Assembly (NCBI RefSeq): GCF_019308285.1
Contig: NZ_WWEM01000017.1
Location: 1 to 64,000, forward strand
Direction of reading: 5' to 3'
From: Flavobacterium quisquiliarum
GTDB taxonomy: Bacteria; Bacteroidota; Bacteroidia; Flavobacteriales; Flavobacteriaceae
DNA length: 64,000 nt
Below are positions 28,675-37,007 of this stretch, one piece after another (position 1 is the first letter of the stretch; every line of letters starts with the position of its first letter). Below the pieces are notes generated by a model that made no database searches, was not told the DNA's origin, and worked only from the letters and a program-made list of their open reading frames with translations. Position numbers and translations under genes: made by a program.

Positions 28675-29816
28675 TTAAAGAAATAATCTTAGTTGGTAAT
28701 TACGTGCCTGATAAGCAGTACAGCATGCAGATTTTTGAAGTATTGATGGCTGAAGGATATAGAAAATCAAAATTTAATGTCAGTACCATTCGTCCTGATG
28801 AGATTTTAAGAAAATTAGCCTTCAACAAAAACAGTTTAATAAAATGGCTGGCTTATATAGATAAATTCGTTTTATTTCCTGCCAAACTTTTATTGCTGAG
28901 GTTTAAAAATTTCATTTTATTCAAATCAGTTAATTATCATATTTGTGATCATTCAAATGCGTTTTATCTTTATTTTTTACCTAAAAACAAAACGATAATA
29001 ACTTGTCATGATGTTCTGGCAATACGGGCAGGATTAGGATTTTCGGGCACTTATTGCCATGCAACAAAATCGGGACAGGTATTGCAGAAAATAATTCTGA
29101 ATGCATTATCTGGAGCTAGAAAATTAGCGACTGTATCTGATTTCACTTTGAATCAATTGATTGAAATTGATAACAAACCTCGAATAACGAAAAACTGGAT
29201 TACAATTCACAACGCTATTTCTGAAAAATTTGCCCCCTCGTCTGAAGATGAGGTTCATAAAATCCTTGATAAATTTCAGCAGTTAAAAAATAAAGAGATT
29301 ATACTGCATGTTGGTTCAGATCTGGAACGAAAGAACAGGAAACTATTAATCCACATGATTGCAGAACTGAAGAATGATTGGAATGGGGTATTAGTTCTGG
29401 CAGGTGAACCGTTAAACTCAGAATTATTAAACTTAATTCAGGAATTAAAGGTTTCCGATCGAATTGTACAAATACACAATCCGACAAATAATGAAATTAT
29501 AGCATTGTATTCGATATGCCAAGCCATGATTTTTCCATCTTATTCAGAAGGATTTGGATGGCCAATAATTGAAGCACAGGCTTGTGGAGCACCTGTAATT
29601 ACAAGCAACAAAGCTCCAATGATGAATGAAGTTGGTGGTACCGCTGCGCTTTATGCCGACCCAGACAATCCAAGTTCTTTTTTAGATCAGTTTCAAAAAA
29701 TAAGAAATAAAAGATTTAGAAACGAAATAGTCATAAAGGGCTATGAAAATGCCAAACGATTTGATTTTAATAATACCGTAAATCAATATGTTCAATTAAT
29801 AAAAAACGAAGCGTGA
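28671..29816 (+). CDS. GT4-family glycosyltransferase
   Basis: A 381-residue GT-B enzyme. It has ITCHDVLAIRAGLG in the N-terminal half, then ILHVGSDLERKNRK, VLAGEPLNSELL and FPSYSEGFGWPIIEAQACG with the E-x7-E motif, and ITSNKAPMMNEVGGTAALYADP, a sequence block typical of family 4 mannosyl- or rhamnosyl-type enzymes. It starts within the stop of the polymerase gene and overlaps the next gene by 4 bp (GTGA), so the three are translationally linked. Donor sugar unknown. Confidence 0.86.
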   Translation: MIKEIILVGNYVPDKQYSMQIFEVLMAEGYRKSKFNVSTIRPDEILRKLAFNKNSLIKWLAYIDKFVLFPAKLLLLRFKNFILFKSVNYHICDHSNAFYLYFLPKNKTIITCHDVLAIRAGLGFSGTYCHATKSGQVLQKIILNALSGARKLATVSDFTLNQLIEIDNKPRITKNWITIHNAISEKFAPSSEDEVHKILDKFQQLKNKEIILHVGSDLERKNRKLLIHMIAELKNDWNGVLVLAGEPLNSELLNLIQELKVSDRIVQIHNPTNNEIIALYSICQAMIFPSYSEGFGWPIIEAQACGAPVITSNKAPMMNEVGGTAALYADPDNPSSFLDQFQKIRNKRFRNEIVIKGYENAKRFDFNNTVNQYVQLIKNEA

Positions 29817-30478
29817 TAGTATTAAAAATTTTAGCCGTTTTAATGCCTTGGCCAATTAAAAGATTCATTCTCATTCAGTTTTTTAAATATAAAATTGATC
29901 CTTCGGCAAGAATTGGACTTTCATGGATTTATCCTAAAAAGCTTATTATGGATGCTAATTCCAATATCGGAAATTTTAATGTAGCAGTACATTTGGATTT
30001 AATGAAAATTGGAAAACATTCCAGCATAGCAAGAGGAAATTGGATTACTGGATTTCCTACTAATACAGATTCGAAGCATTTTGCGCATCAAAAAGACAGA
30101 CATTCAAACCTGATTATCGGCGAACATTCTGCCATTACAAAAAATCATCATATCGATTGTACGAATATTATTCAGATAGGAAATTTTGTAACCGTCGCGG
30201 GTTATGCAAGTCAATTACTGACACATTCGATTAATATCGAATTAAATATTCAGGACAGTCATCCTATTACAATCGGAGATTATTGTTTTGTCGGAACTGC
30301 GTCTACAATTTTGGGTGGAGCATCATTGCCTCCTTACTGTGTATTAGGAGCAAATTCATTATTGAATAAATCTTTTACAGTTCCTTATCGCTTGTACGGT
30401 GGGAACCCGGCAAAAGAAATAAAAGAATTGTCACAAGACTTCAAATACTTTAATAGAGAAACGGGTTTTGTTTATTAA
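29813..30478 (+). CDS. Hexapeptide-repeat acyltransferase
   Basis: A 221-residue left-handed beta-helix protein with GTG start at 29813 in a GTGA overlap. The N-terminus is hydrophobic and basic (VLKILAVLMPWPIKRFILIQFF), then hexapeptide turns (SNIGNFNVAVHLDLMKIG, AITKNHHIDCTNIIQIGNFVTVAGYASQ), a histidine-containing LTHSINIEL segment and the end YGGNPAKEIKEL. It likely acylates a sugar in the EPS repeat. The two histidine-rich loops set it apart from the other two acyltransferases of the locus. Confidence 0.76.
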   Translation: MIVLKILAVLMPWPIKRFILIQFFKYKIDPSARIGLSWIYPKKLIMDANSNIGNFNVAVHLDLMKIGKHSSIARGNWITGFPTNTDSKHFAHQKDRHSNLIIGEHSAITKNHHIDCTNIIQIGNFVTVAGYASQLLTHSINIELNIQDSHPITIGDYCFVGTASTILGGASLPPYCVLGANSLLNKSFTVPYRLYGGNPAKEIKELSQDFKYFNRETGFVY

Positions 30479-30506
30479 AGAAATAAGAAAAACAAATAGT
30501 TTTAAA

Positions 30507-31589
30507 ATGAAAGTAATCCACTTTATAGCTGGTATCGATAAAACGGAAGGAGGCACTACAGAATTTATGAGATTGCTAAGTTCTGAATTGAAAAACCACA
30601 TTGAGCTTATCGTTGCTACAAGATTTTCTTCTTTCCCTATTGAATTGGAGGGAGTAAGGGTTAAATTTTTTGATACTAGTATTACGCGATGGTTTGCTGT
30701 GGTGAATGAGTTTTATCAATTCTTAAAAACAGAAAAACCAGACATAGTTCACGTTAACGGAATATGGAGTCCTCAAAACTGGGGTTTCCAAAAAGCAGCT
30801 CAGAGATTAGGAATCAAAGTAATAGTTTCACCTCACGGTATGTTGGAACCCTGGATTATGTGTAATAATTCTTGGAAGAAAAAAATAGGTTTATTTCTGT
30901 ACCAAAAAAAAGCGCTTAGAAAAGCAAATTATATTCATGCAACAGCGAGTATGGAATCGGCAAATATTAAGGCTTTAGGTTTCACAAATAAGATCTGCAT
31001 TATTCCCAATGGTATTGATTTGAGCGATGTAAAAGATATTAAAATCAATTACGGAACCAAAAGAATGATTTTTCTATCGCGAATACATCCTAAGAAAGGT
31101 ATTGAATTACTACTGGAAGCTTGGAGAAACAGCAACACTGAAGATTGGACTCTTGAAATAGCTGGCAATGGCGACGAAAATTATCTTCACACTTTAATAC
31201 AAAGTGCCCAAGATTTAGAAAATGTACGTTTTGTTGGAGCACTTTATGGAAATGAAAAGTGGGAATTTATACGATCTGCCGATGTAATGGTACTGCCTAC
31301 TCACAGTGAAAATTTTGGAATCGTTGTTGCCGAAGCTCTTGCGAGTGGCGTTCCAGTAATTACAACAAAAGGAACTCCTTGGGAAGATCTGGAAATTCAT
31401 AAATGTGGCTGGTGGATCGATCTATCGGTTTCGAATTTAGAAAAAACAATAAAAGAAGCTTTGGAAACACCAACTCCTGTGTTGGAACAAATGGGATGGC
31501 AGGGCAGAAAGCTGGTTAAAGAAAAATATGAAATAAAAGCTGTAACCAATCACATCGTCGATTTATACAAAAAAATTATAATTAAATAA
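30507..31589 (+). CDS. GT4-family glycosyltransferase
   Basis: A 360-residue GT-B enzyme beginning MKVIHFIAGIDKTEGGTTEF at the ATG 30507; the frame is open to a TTG at 30468, but the ATG gives the normal family N-terminus. Motifs: HVNGIWSPQNWGF, SPHGMLEPW, IIPNGIDLSDV, FLSRIHPKKGIELLLEA, LPTHSENFGIVVAEALASG (E-x7-E) and TKGTPWEDLE, the last typical of colanic-acid-type WcaI/WcaL relatives. It follows the second acyltransferase gene by 28 bp. Expected role: transfer of one sugar to the lipid-linked repeat. Confidence 0.87.
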   Translation: MKVIHFIAGIDKTEGGTTEFMRLLSSELKNHIELIVATRFSSFPIELEGVRVKFFDTSITRWFAVVNEFYQFLKTEKPDIVHVNGIWSPQNWGFQKAAQRLGIKVIVSPHGMLEPWIMCNNSWKKKIGLFLYQKKALRKANYIHATASMESANIKALGFTNKICIIPNGIDLSDVKDIKINYGTKRMIFLSRIHPKKGIELLLEAWRNSNTEDWTLEIAGNGDENYLHTLIQSAQDLENVRFVGALYGNEKWEFIRSADVMVLPTHSENFGIVVAEALASGVPVITTKGTPWEDLEIHKCGWWIDLSVSNLEKTIKEALETPTPVLEQMGWQGRKLVKEKYEIKAVTNHIVDLYKKIIIK

Positions 31590-31597
31590 AAAACAAA

Positions 31598-32137
31598 TTG
31601 GACTTATCTACTTATAATCATTCTTTTAGTTTAAAAAACAAAATTTCAAGATTGATTTGGAATTGTGTTTCTATAATTCTGTTTCGCCCATTTGTTTCTC
31701 GATTATTTAAAAAATGGAGGGTTTTTGTACTCAAATGTTTTGGCGCAAAAATAGAATGGTCTACTCATATTTATGCTTCTGTTAAAATATGGGCTCCATG
31801 GAATCTGCAGATGGGAGCTAATTCTAGTTTAGGACCAAACGTAGATTGCTACAATCAAGGTAATATAACAATTGGCGCTAATACGGTTATCTCACAAAAA
31901 ACCTATTTATGTGCATCTTCTCACGATTATACAAAAACTGATTTTCCACTAATCTTAAAACCTATAACTATTGGAAATGGTGTTTGGGTTGCGGCAGATG
32001 CATTTATTGGGCCTGGAGTTTCCATTGAAGATAACGCGATCATTGCGGCAAGATCGGTTGTCAATAAAAAGGTTGAAAAAAATGCAGTAATGGGAGGCAA
32101 TCCTGCCACATTAATCAAACTTCGAACTGTTGAATAA
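31598..32137 (+). CDS. Hexapeptide-repeat acetyltransferase, WcaF type
   Basis: A 179-residue protein of the colanic acid acetyltransferase WcaF group. It shows WSTHIYASVKIWAPWNLQMG, the turn set SSLGPNVDCYNQGNITIG, the catalytic CASSHDYTKTDFPL, IGNGVWVAADAFIGPGVSI and the end GGNPATLIKLR. The start is a TTG at 31598, eight bases after the previous stop; no in-frame ATG gives a complete N-terminus. It likely acetylates a fucose or glucose of the repeat. Confidence 0.82.
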   Translation: MDLSTYNHSFSLKNKISRLIWNCVSIILFRPFVSRLFKKWRVFVLKCFGAKIEWSTHIYASVKIWAPWNLQMGANSSLGPNVDCYNQGNITIGANTVISQKTYLCASSHDYTKTDFPLILKPITIGNGVWVAADAFIGPGVSIEDNAIIAARSVVNKKVEKNAVMGGNPATLIKLRTVE

Positions 32138-32179
32138 TCAAGATTTTCTTTTAAAAATATAACCTCAATAATATAAGCT

Positions 32180-32998
32180 TTGGAAAATAAATTTAGTATT
32201 GTCATTCTAGCCTACAATGAAGAAGATACGCTAGGAGGCTGTTTGGATTCGATTAAATGGTGCGATGATATTGTTGTTATCGATAGTTTTAGCAGTGACG
32301 CAACTGTTACAATTGCAAAAGAAAATGGCGCAAGAGTTTTTCAAAATAAATTTACCGATTTTGCTCAACAGCGCAATTTTGCTAATGATACCGTTGACTT
32401 TAAACATGAATGGGTATTTCACCTCGACGCAGACGAACACTTTACCGATGCTTTGAGAGCAGAATGCAACAAAGCCATAGAAAGTTACCATTACGGAGCA
32501 TTTTTAGTGCCTGCCAAAGAAATCCTTTGGGGCACTTGGCTAAAACATGCTGCAGGAACCGTTTATCAAATGCGTTTTCATAAACTAAGCGATGCCCGCT
32601 TTGAACAGTATGGTCATGGTCAAAGAGAATGTGATCTTAAAAGAGGTTTGGGAAAATTGGAAAACTCATACGAACATTATTTTTTCAGTAAAGGCGTAAA
32701 TCAATGGTTTGTTAAACATTTACGATACGCGGCTGAAGAGGCAGAAAATGAAAAAAACGTAAGTCTTAAAGAAATACCTTTTGGAAAATTGATTTCTGGA
32801 GAATCTCATGAAAAAAGAAGGGTTTTAAAAGCTTTAAGTTATAAAATGCCATTACGCCCTTTATTCAAATTTTTCTATATGTACATACTCAAGCTGGGTT
32901 TTTTGGATGGTAAAGTTGGGTTTAAATTCTGTGTAATGAAAAGTATTTATGAGCAATTTATTATTCTGAAAAAATTCGAATCAGAATGGAATAACTAA
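32180..32998 (+). CDS. GT2-family glycosyltransferase, WaaE-like
   Basis: A 272-residue enzyme closely resembling the WaaE/KdtX branch of family 2. It has FSIVILAYNEEDTLGGCLDS, VVIDSFSSDATV, FAQQRNFA and the DLDAD-type metal site in VFHLDADEHF, followed by the WGTWLKHA and RMHK-like KLSDARF segment. The start is a TTG at 32180. The basic C-terminus suggests peripheral attachment to the inner membrane. It adds one residue to the EPS repeat; the donor is unknown. Confidence 0.84.
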   Translation: MENKFSIVILAYNEEDTLGGCLDSIKWCDDIVVIDSFSSDATVTIAKENGARVFQNKFTDFAQQRNFANDTVDFKHEWVFHLDADEHFTDALRAECNKAIESYHYGAFLVPAKEILWGTWLKHAAGTVYQMRFHKLSDARFEQYGHGQRECDLKRGLGKLENSYEHYFFSKGVNQWFVKHLRYAAEEAENEKNVSLKEIPFGKLISGESHEKRRVLKALSYKMPLRPLFKFFYMYILKLGFLDGKVGFKFCVMKSIYEQFIILKKFESEWNN

Positions 32999-33048
32999 TA
33001 AAGTTTTTAAGAGCAAACAAAAAAGAATAAATAATTAAAAAATTAAAG

Positions 33049-33930
33049 ATGAATATAGCATTTAATGTTAATCGATTAGCAATGATTGGTCTTGGCGTAA
33101 CCTTGAAATCTTTATTAGAGAACTGTTCTGATCCTAGTAAAATCAATATTTATATATTATGTTCAGATTTAAATATAGAGGACAAATCAAATATTCACAA
33201 ATTGCTTTTAAGCTATGGTTTAAATGAGGTTAAGTTGATTGACTTTGACGTAAATGAGCATTTTGGAACTTTCAGTTCTTTGCAGGGAGATTTGACAACA
33301 TACGGAAGATTGTTGTTACAGGATTATGTAAAAGAAGATTCTGTTTTGTATCTGGATGCCGATTTAGTTGTAGAGTTAGATGTTTTATCATTAGAAGGAT
33401 TTGATTTTCAAGGAAAAGGAATCGCAGCCGTAGATGGAGGAAAAATGAGAGATGCACTGGATCATCCGTTTTTATGCAATGAGATTGGACTAGGTATGGA
33501 TCTGACTGTATTTAACGCAGGTATAATTTTGTTTAACCTAAAATATTGGCGCGAGAAAGATATTAAAAATCAATGTTTAGCCTTTGGAAAAAAATACGGA
33601 ACTAAATTAAGATCTCATGATCAAACTATATTGAATGCTTTTTTTGCCGGAAATTTTGCCTTTCTTCCTTTAGAATTTAACATGCCTTGGTTTGCACAGA
33701 ATAAAAGACCAGAAGCTAAAAAAGTTATTCTTCATTTTGTTGGATCTCCAAAACCTTGGGATGTACTTGGAAAATATGTTCACAGAGGATTTTCAGTTTG
33801 GAAAAGTTATTTAAATGCCGATTGGGAAAAAGCCTATTACCATTATAATCAAGGTGAATTTTTACGAGCTTGGCATATCAGAAGATCATACGCTAGATTG
33901 TTACTCTTAAAAATGAAATCAAAAAATTAA
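33049..33930 (+). CDS. GT8-family glycosyltransferase
   Basis: A 293-residue GT-A enzyme of the LgtC/GspA family. It shows VLYLDADLVVELDVL (the DxD donor site near residues 102-104), AVDGGKMRDA, FNAGIILFNLKYWRE, HDQTILNAFFAG and ILHFVGSPKPW. GT8 enzymes in this group transfer galactose, glucose or a related sugar with retention of configuration. It lies directly before the UXS gene. No transmembrane helix is seen. Confidence 0.86.
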   Translation: MNIAFNVNRLAMIGLGVTLKSLLENCSDPSKINIYILCSDLNIEDKSNIHKLLLSYGLNEVKLIDFDVNEHFGTFSSLQGDLTTYGRLLLQDYVKEDSVLYLDADLVVELDVLSLEGFDFQGKGIAAVDGGKMRDALDHPFLCNEIGLGMDLTVFNAGIILFNLKYWREKDIKNQCLAFGKKYGTKLRSHDQTILNAFFAGNFAFLPLEFNMPWFAQNKRPEAKKVILHFVGSPKPWDVLGKYVHRGFSVWKSYLNADWEKAYYHYNQGEFLRAWHIRRSYARLLLLKMKSKN

Positions 33931-33977
33931 AAAAGGTTTGGAAATAGGAATTTTATATATGCTTTAAACAGATTCTA

Positions 33978-34922
33978 ATGAAAAAAATACTGATAACCGG
34001 CGGCGCTGGATTTGTAGGTTCACATTTATGTAAAAGATTATTAAATGAAGGAAATGAGGTAATTTGTCTGGACAATTATTTTACAGGAGCTAAATCTAAT
34101 ATAATCGAATTATTAGATAACCCTTATTTCGAGATGGTTCGACATGATATTACAGAACCTTATTATGCTGAGGTTGACGAAATTTATAACCTAGCATGTC
34201 CTGCCTCTCCCGTACATTATCAATACAATCCAATAAAAACAATTAAGACTTCGGTTATGGGAGCCATTAATGTTTTAGGATTAGCAAAACGTGTGAATGC
34301 CAAAGTATTGCAGGCAAGTACAAGTGAAGTTTATGGTGATCCTCTTGTACACCCGCAAACTGAAAATTATTGGGGACATGTTAATCCGATAGGTATTCGC
34401 TCTTGTTATGATGAAGGAAAACGCTGCGCCGAAACTTTATTTATGGATTACCACAATCAAAATAAAGTAGCCATTAAAATCATCAGAATTTTTAATACCT
34501 ATGGTCCCAATATGAATCCGGCAGACGGAAGAGTAGTTTCCAATTTTATTGTACAGGCTTTACAGGGAAAAGATATTACGATTTTTGGAGATGGTTTGCA
34601 AACTCGTTCGTTTCAATATGTTGATGATTTAGTAGAAGGGATGATCAGAATGATGAATTCAGACCCTGTTTTCCTTGGACCAGTAAATCTTGGAAACCCT
34701 AATGAGTTTACAATGCTGGAATTGGCCGATGCTATTATTGAATTGACAGGATCAAAATCAAAAATTATTCATTTGGATCTGCCACAAGACGATCCAAAAC
34801 AAAGACAGCCTGATATTTCTCTGGCAAAAGACAAACTTAACGGCTGGGAACCTAAAATTCAATTGCGTGAAGGTTTAATAGCTACGATAAACTATTTTGA
34901 CAAACTTTTATTGAATCAATAA
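33978..34922 (+). CDS. UDP-glucuronate decarboxylase (UDP-xylose synthase)
   Basis: A 314-residue short-chain dehydrogenase. [10 protein letters not shown] (8-17) binds NAD+, and [36 protein letters not shown] (Tyr and Lys of the YxxxK pair) and FNTYGPNM are diagnostic of UXS enzymes. It converts the UDP-glucuronate made by the ugd product (20580) to UDP-xylose, so the polymer probably contains xylose. It is followed by about 240 bp of non-coding DNA with a promoter-like box, which may restart transcription of the 3' part of the locus. Confidence 0.92.
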   Translation: MKKILITGGAGFVGSHLCKRLLNEGNEVICLDNYFTGAKSNIIELLDNPYFEMVRHDITEPYYAEVDEIYNLACPASPVHYQYNPIKTIKTSVMGAINVLGLAKRVNAKVLQASTSEVYGDPLVHPQTENYWGHVNPIGIRSCYDEGKRCAETLFMDYHNQNKVAIKIIRIFNTYGPNMNPADGRVVSNFIVQALQGKDITIFGDGLQTRSFQYVDDLVEGMIRMMNSDPVFLGPVNLGNPNEFTMLELADAIIELTGSKSKIIHLDLPQDDPKQRQPDISLAKDKLNGWEPKIQLREGLIATINYFDKLLLNQ

Positions 34923-35082
34923 AAGGCTTTTACTCTAACAAAATACCCTAATTTTTTTAACTGCTCTTTTTCTCAATTTCCTTATTAAGGAAACAGATTC
35001 TGCTACACTTTATTTTCAAGCTGGCTTTTTTGTGCTTTTAACGAGTTTTGAGGTGCTTCATCGAGAACTTTTTTTAGTAAAA

Positions 35083-35090
35083 TACCTTTG
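35083..35090 (+). promoter_or_regulatory. Promoter -7 box inside the EPS locus
   Basis: TACCTTTG fits TAnnTTTG exactly, 75 bp before the glycosyltransferase gene at 35165. No TTG stands at the right -33 distance, so strength is uncertain. Confidence 0.45.
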
Positions 35091-35164
35091 TTTTAATTTT
35101 AACTTGAAAATGTGAAAAAGCAGTTAACTACACAAGAATATTTATAAATGAAAAAATAATTATT

Positions 35165-35911
35165 ATGAGAGTTACTATAATCACAGTATGTTACAATCGC
35201 AAAAACACGATTGAAAAAGCAATCAAAAGTGTATTGGAACAAAATTATAATAATATCGAATATATTATTATAGACGGCAATTCTAAAGATGGAACAAAAG
35301 AAATTATTGAGTCCTATAAAGATAGAATAAGCCAATACATTTCAGAACCTGATAAAGGAATGTATGATGCGATAAACAAAGGATTAAAATTAGCCACAGG
35401 AGACGTGATTGGGTTAATGCACTCTGATGATGAGTTTTTTGACAGAAAGGCTATTTCAAGAATTGCTGCCCGTTTTGAAAAAGAGGCAAATATAGACGGA
35501 GTTTATGGTGATGGAGTTTATGTTTCAAACGATGAAGACGAACGTCTGATCAGAGATCGAATTGGAGGTGTTTTTAACATAAAGAAAGTGAAAGAAGGCT
35601 GGTTGCCATTGCATCCGACGGTTTATTTAAAGAAAAGTGTAATTGAAAAACATGGTTTATATAACCTTGACTTTAAAATTGCTTCGGATACAGAATTCTT
35701 ACTTCGCTATTTATACAAGTATAGAATCAATATGAGTTACATCGATTCTTATATTGTAAAAATGAGAATGGGAGGTATGAGCACCAGTTTTAAAAGAGCT
35801 TTTGAAGTTTTACAAGAAGACTATAAAATTTATAAATATCATGGTTTAGCCGCAATGGAAACAGTATTTCTTAAAAAAACTATTGCGCTAAAACAATATA
35901 TAGTTCAGTAA
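35165..35911 (+). CDS. GT2-family glycosyltransferase, WcaA-like
   Basis: A 248-residue enzyme with RVTIITVCYNRKNTIEKAIKS, IIIDGNSKDGTKEII and the donor-site HSDDEFF, plus the DGVYGDGVYV and LPLHPTVYLKK blocks typical of the WcaA-type branch of family 2. It lies alone between two non-coding gaps of about 240 bp each and may be expressed from the box at 35083. It should add one of the last sugars of the repeat. The C-terminus is basic without a clear membrane helix. Confidence 0.85.
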   Translation: MRVTIITVCYNRKNTIEKAIKSVLEQNYNNIEYIIIDGNSKDGTKEIIESYKDRISQYISEPDKGMYDAINKGLKLATGDVIGLMHSDDEFFDRKAISRIAARFEKEANIDGVYGDGVYVSNDEDERLIRDRIGGVFNIKKVKEGWLPLHPTVYLKKSVIEKHGLYNLDFKIASDTEFLLRYLYKYRINMSYIDSYIVKMRMGGMSTSFKRAFEVLQEDYKIYKYHGLAAMETVFLKKTIALKQYIVQ

Positions 35912-36147
35912 AAAACAATGCAACTAGCTTTAGTTTTTTTAGAAAATATAAAGCATAATTTAAAAGGTTGCGAAGACATTTATCAGAAGGTAATCATTTA
36001 AGACAAGTCATTATAAATAGAAAAAAGTGAATGCAGGTTTAGTTTAAGACACATATCATAAAGGGTTTATTGAGCGCTGAATAGTTTTCATTTTATTTCA
36101 ATTCAATTAAGAGTAATCAAAGAATACTAATATATACCACAATTAAC

Positions 36148-36915
36148 ATGAAGAAAATTTTCCTTTCGATAATCTTATTGCCTTTATTGATGCTTGAATC
36201 TTGCACTACCAGAAAACAAATGTTGTATCTACAAGATTTAGATAAGTATGCAAATTCGACGATAAATTATACTTCGCCAAAAATACAGCCTAACGACATC
36301 TTAAAAGTAGAAGTGGGCGATCTTAATCCGCTAGTAGCGGCACCTTTTAATATCAGTAATGGAAATATTGGCACACAAACTTCTGTAGATATGATGAAAT
36401 TATCAGGGTACCTAGTTAATCCACAGGGAAGCATAATGATGCCGATTTTAAATGAAGTTAAAGTAGGAGGTTTAACACCTGCCAATGCAGAAATTAAGAT
36501 AAAAGAACGTCTTATAAACGAGAATTATTTAGTAAATCCAACCGTACAGGTTAGAGTTCTCAATAATAAATTCACCATTTTGGGAGAAGTTAATGCTCCT
36601 GGAGTAAAATCTTTTACAGAAGAGTCAATTAGTTTTTTGGATGCACTAGGAATGGCTGGAGATTTAACGTATTCAGCAATTCGAAAAGATATAAAACTAA
36701 TTAGAGAAATAGATGGAAAACGTCTAGTTTATCACGTAGACTTGACCTCGGCTTCTTGGATGTCTAACCCAAATTTTCGTATTAGACAAGGTGATGTAAT
36801 TGTTGTAACACCAAATAAACTAAAAGCCAATAGTGGAGGATTAATTAAAGACCCAATACAATTGCTTGGAATCACAGCTTCTTTAGCGGCTCTGATAATA
36901 GTTATTGTAAAATAA
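36148..36915 (+). CDS. Polysaccharide export lipoprotein (Wza family)
   Basis: A 255-residue outer-membrane export protein. A lipobox ends at Cys19 (LLMLESC). The Poly_export domain follows (IQPNDILKVEVGDLNP at about 46-61), with one SLBB-like segment (FTILGEVNAPGVKSF) and a hydrophobic C-terminal helix (LLGITASLAALIIVIV) that may be the outer-membrane segment. It is shorter than E. coli Wza (about 380 residues) but normal for Bacteroidota. It works with the Wzc-type kinase 92 bp downstream to export the polymer. Confidence 0.9.
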   Translation: MKKIFLSIILLPLLMLESCTTRKQMLYLQDLDKYANSTINYTSPKIQPNDILKVEVGDLNPLVAAPFNISNGNIGTQTSVDMMKLSGYLVNPQGSIMMPILNEVKVGGLTPANAEIKIKERLINENYLVNPTVQVRVLNNKFTILGEVNAPGVKSFTEESISFLDALGMAGDLTYSAIRKDIKLIREIDGKRLVYHVDLTSASWMSNPNFRIRQGDVIVVTPNKLKANSGGLIKDPIQLLGITASLAALIIVIVK

Positions 36916-37007
36916 AAATAGACGGAATATAAAAGAGTATTTCAGAATTAGATTTAAAAACATACTCACGGTTATTAATGCGACTGTGTCTTATTAATTG
37001 AATAGTT

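Noticed and set aside
30468..30506. TTG start for the glycosyltransferase at 30507
   Set aside because: It overlaps the acyltransferase gene and adds 13 residues foreign to the family N-terminus; the ATG at 30507 is normal.
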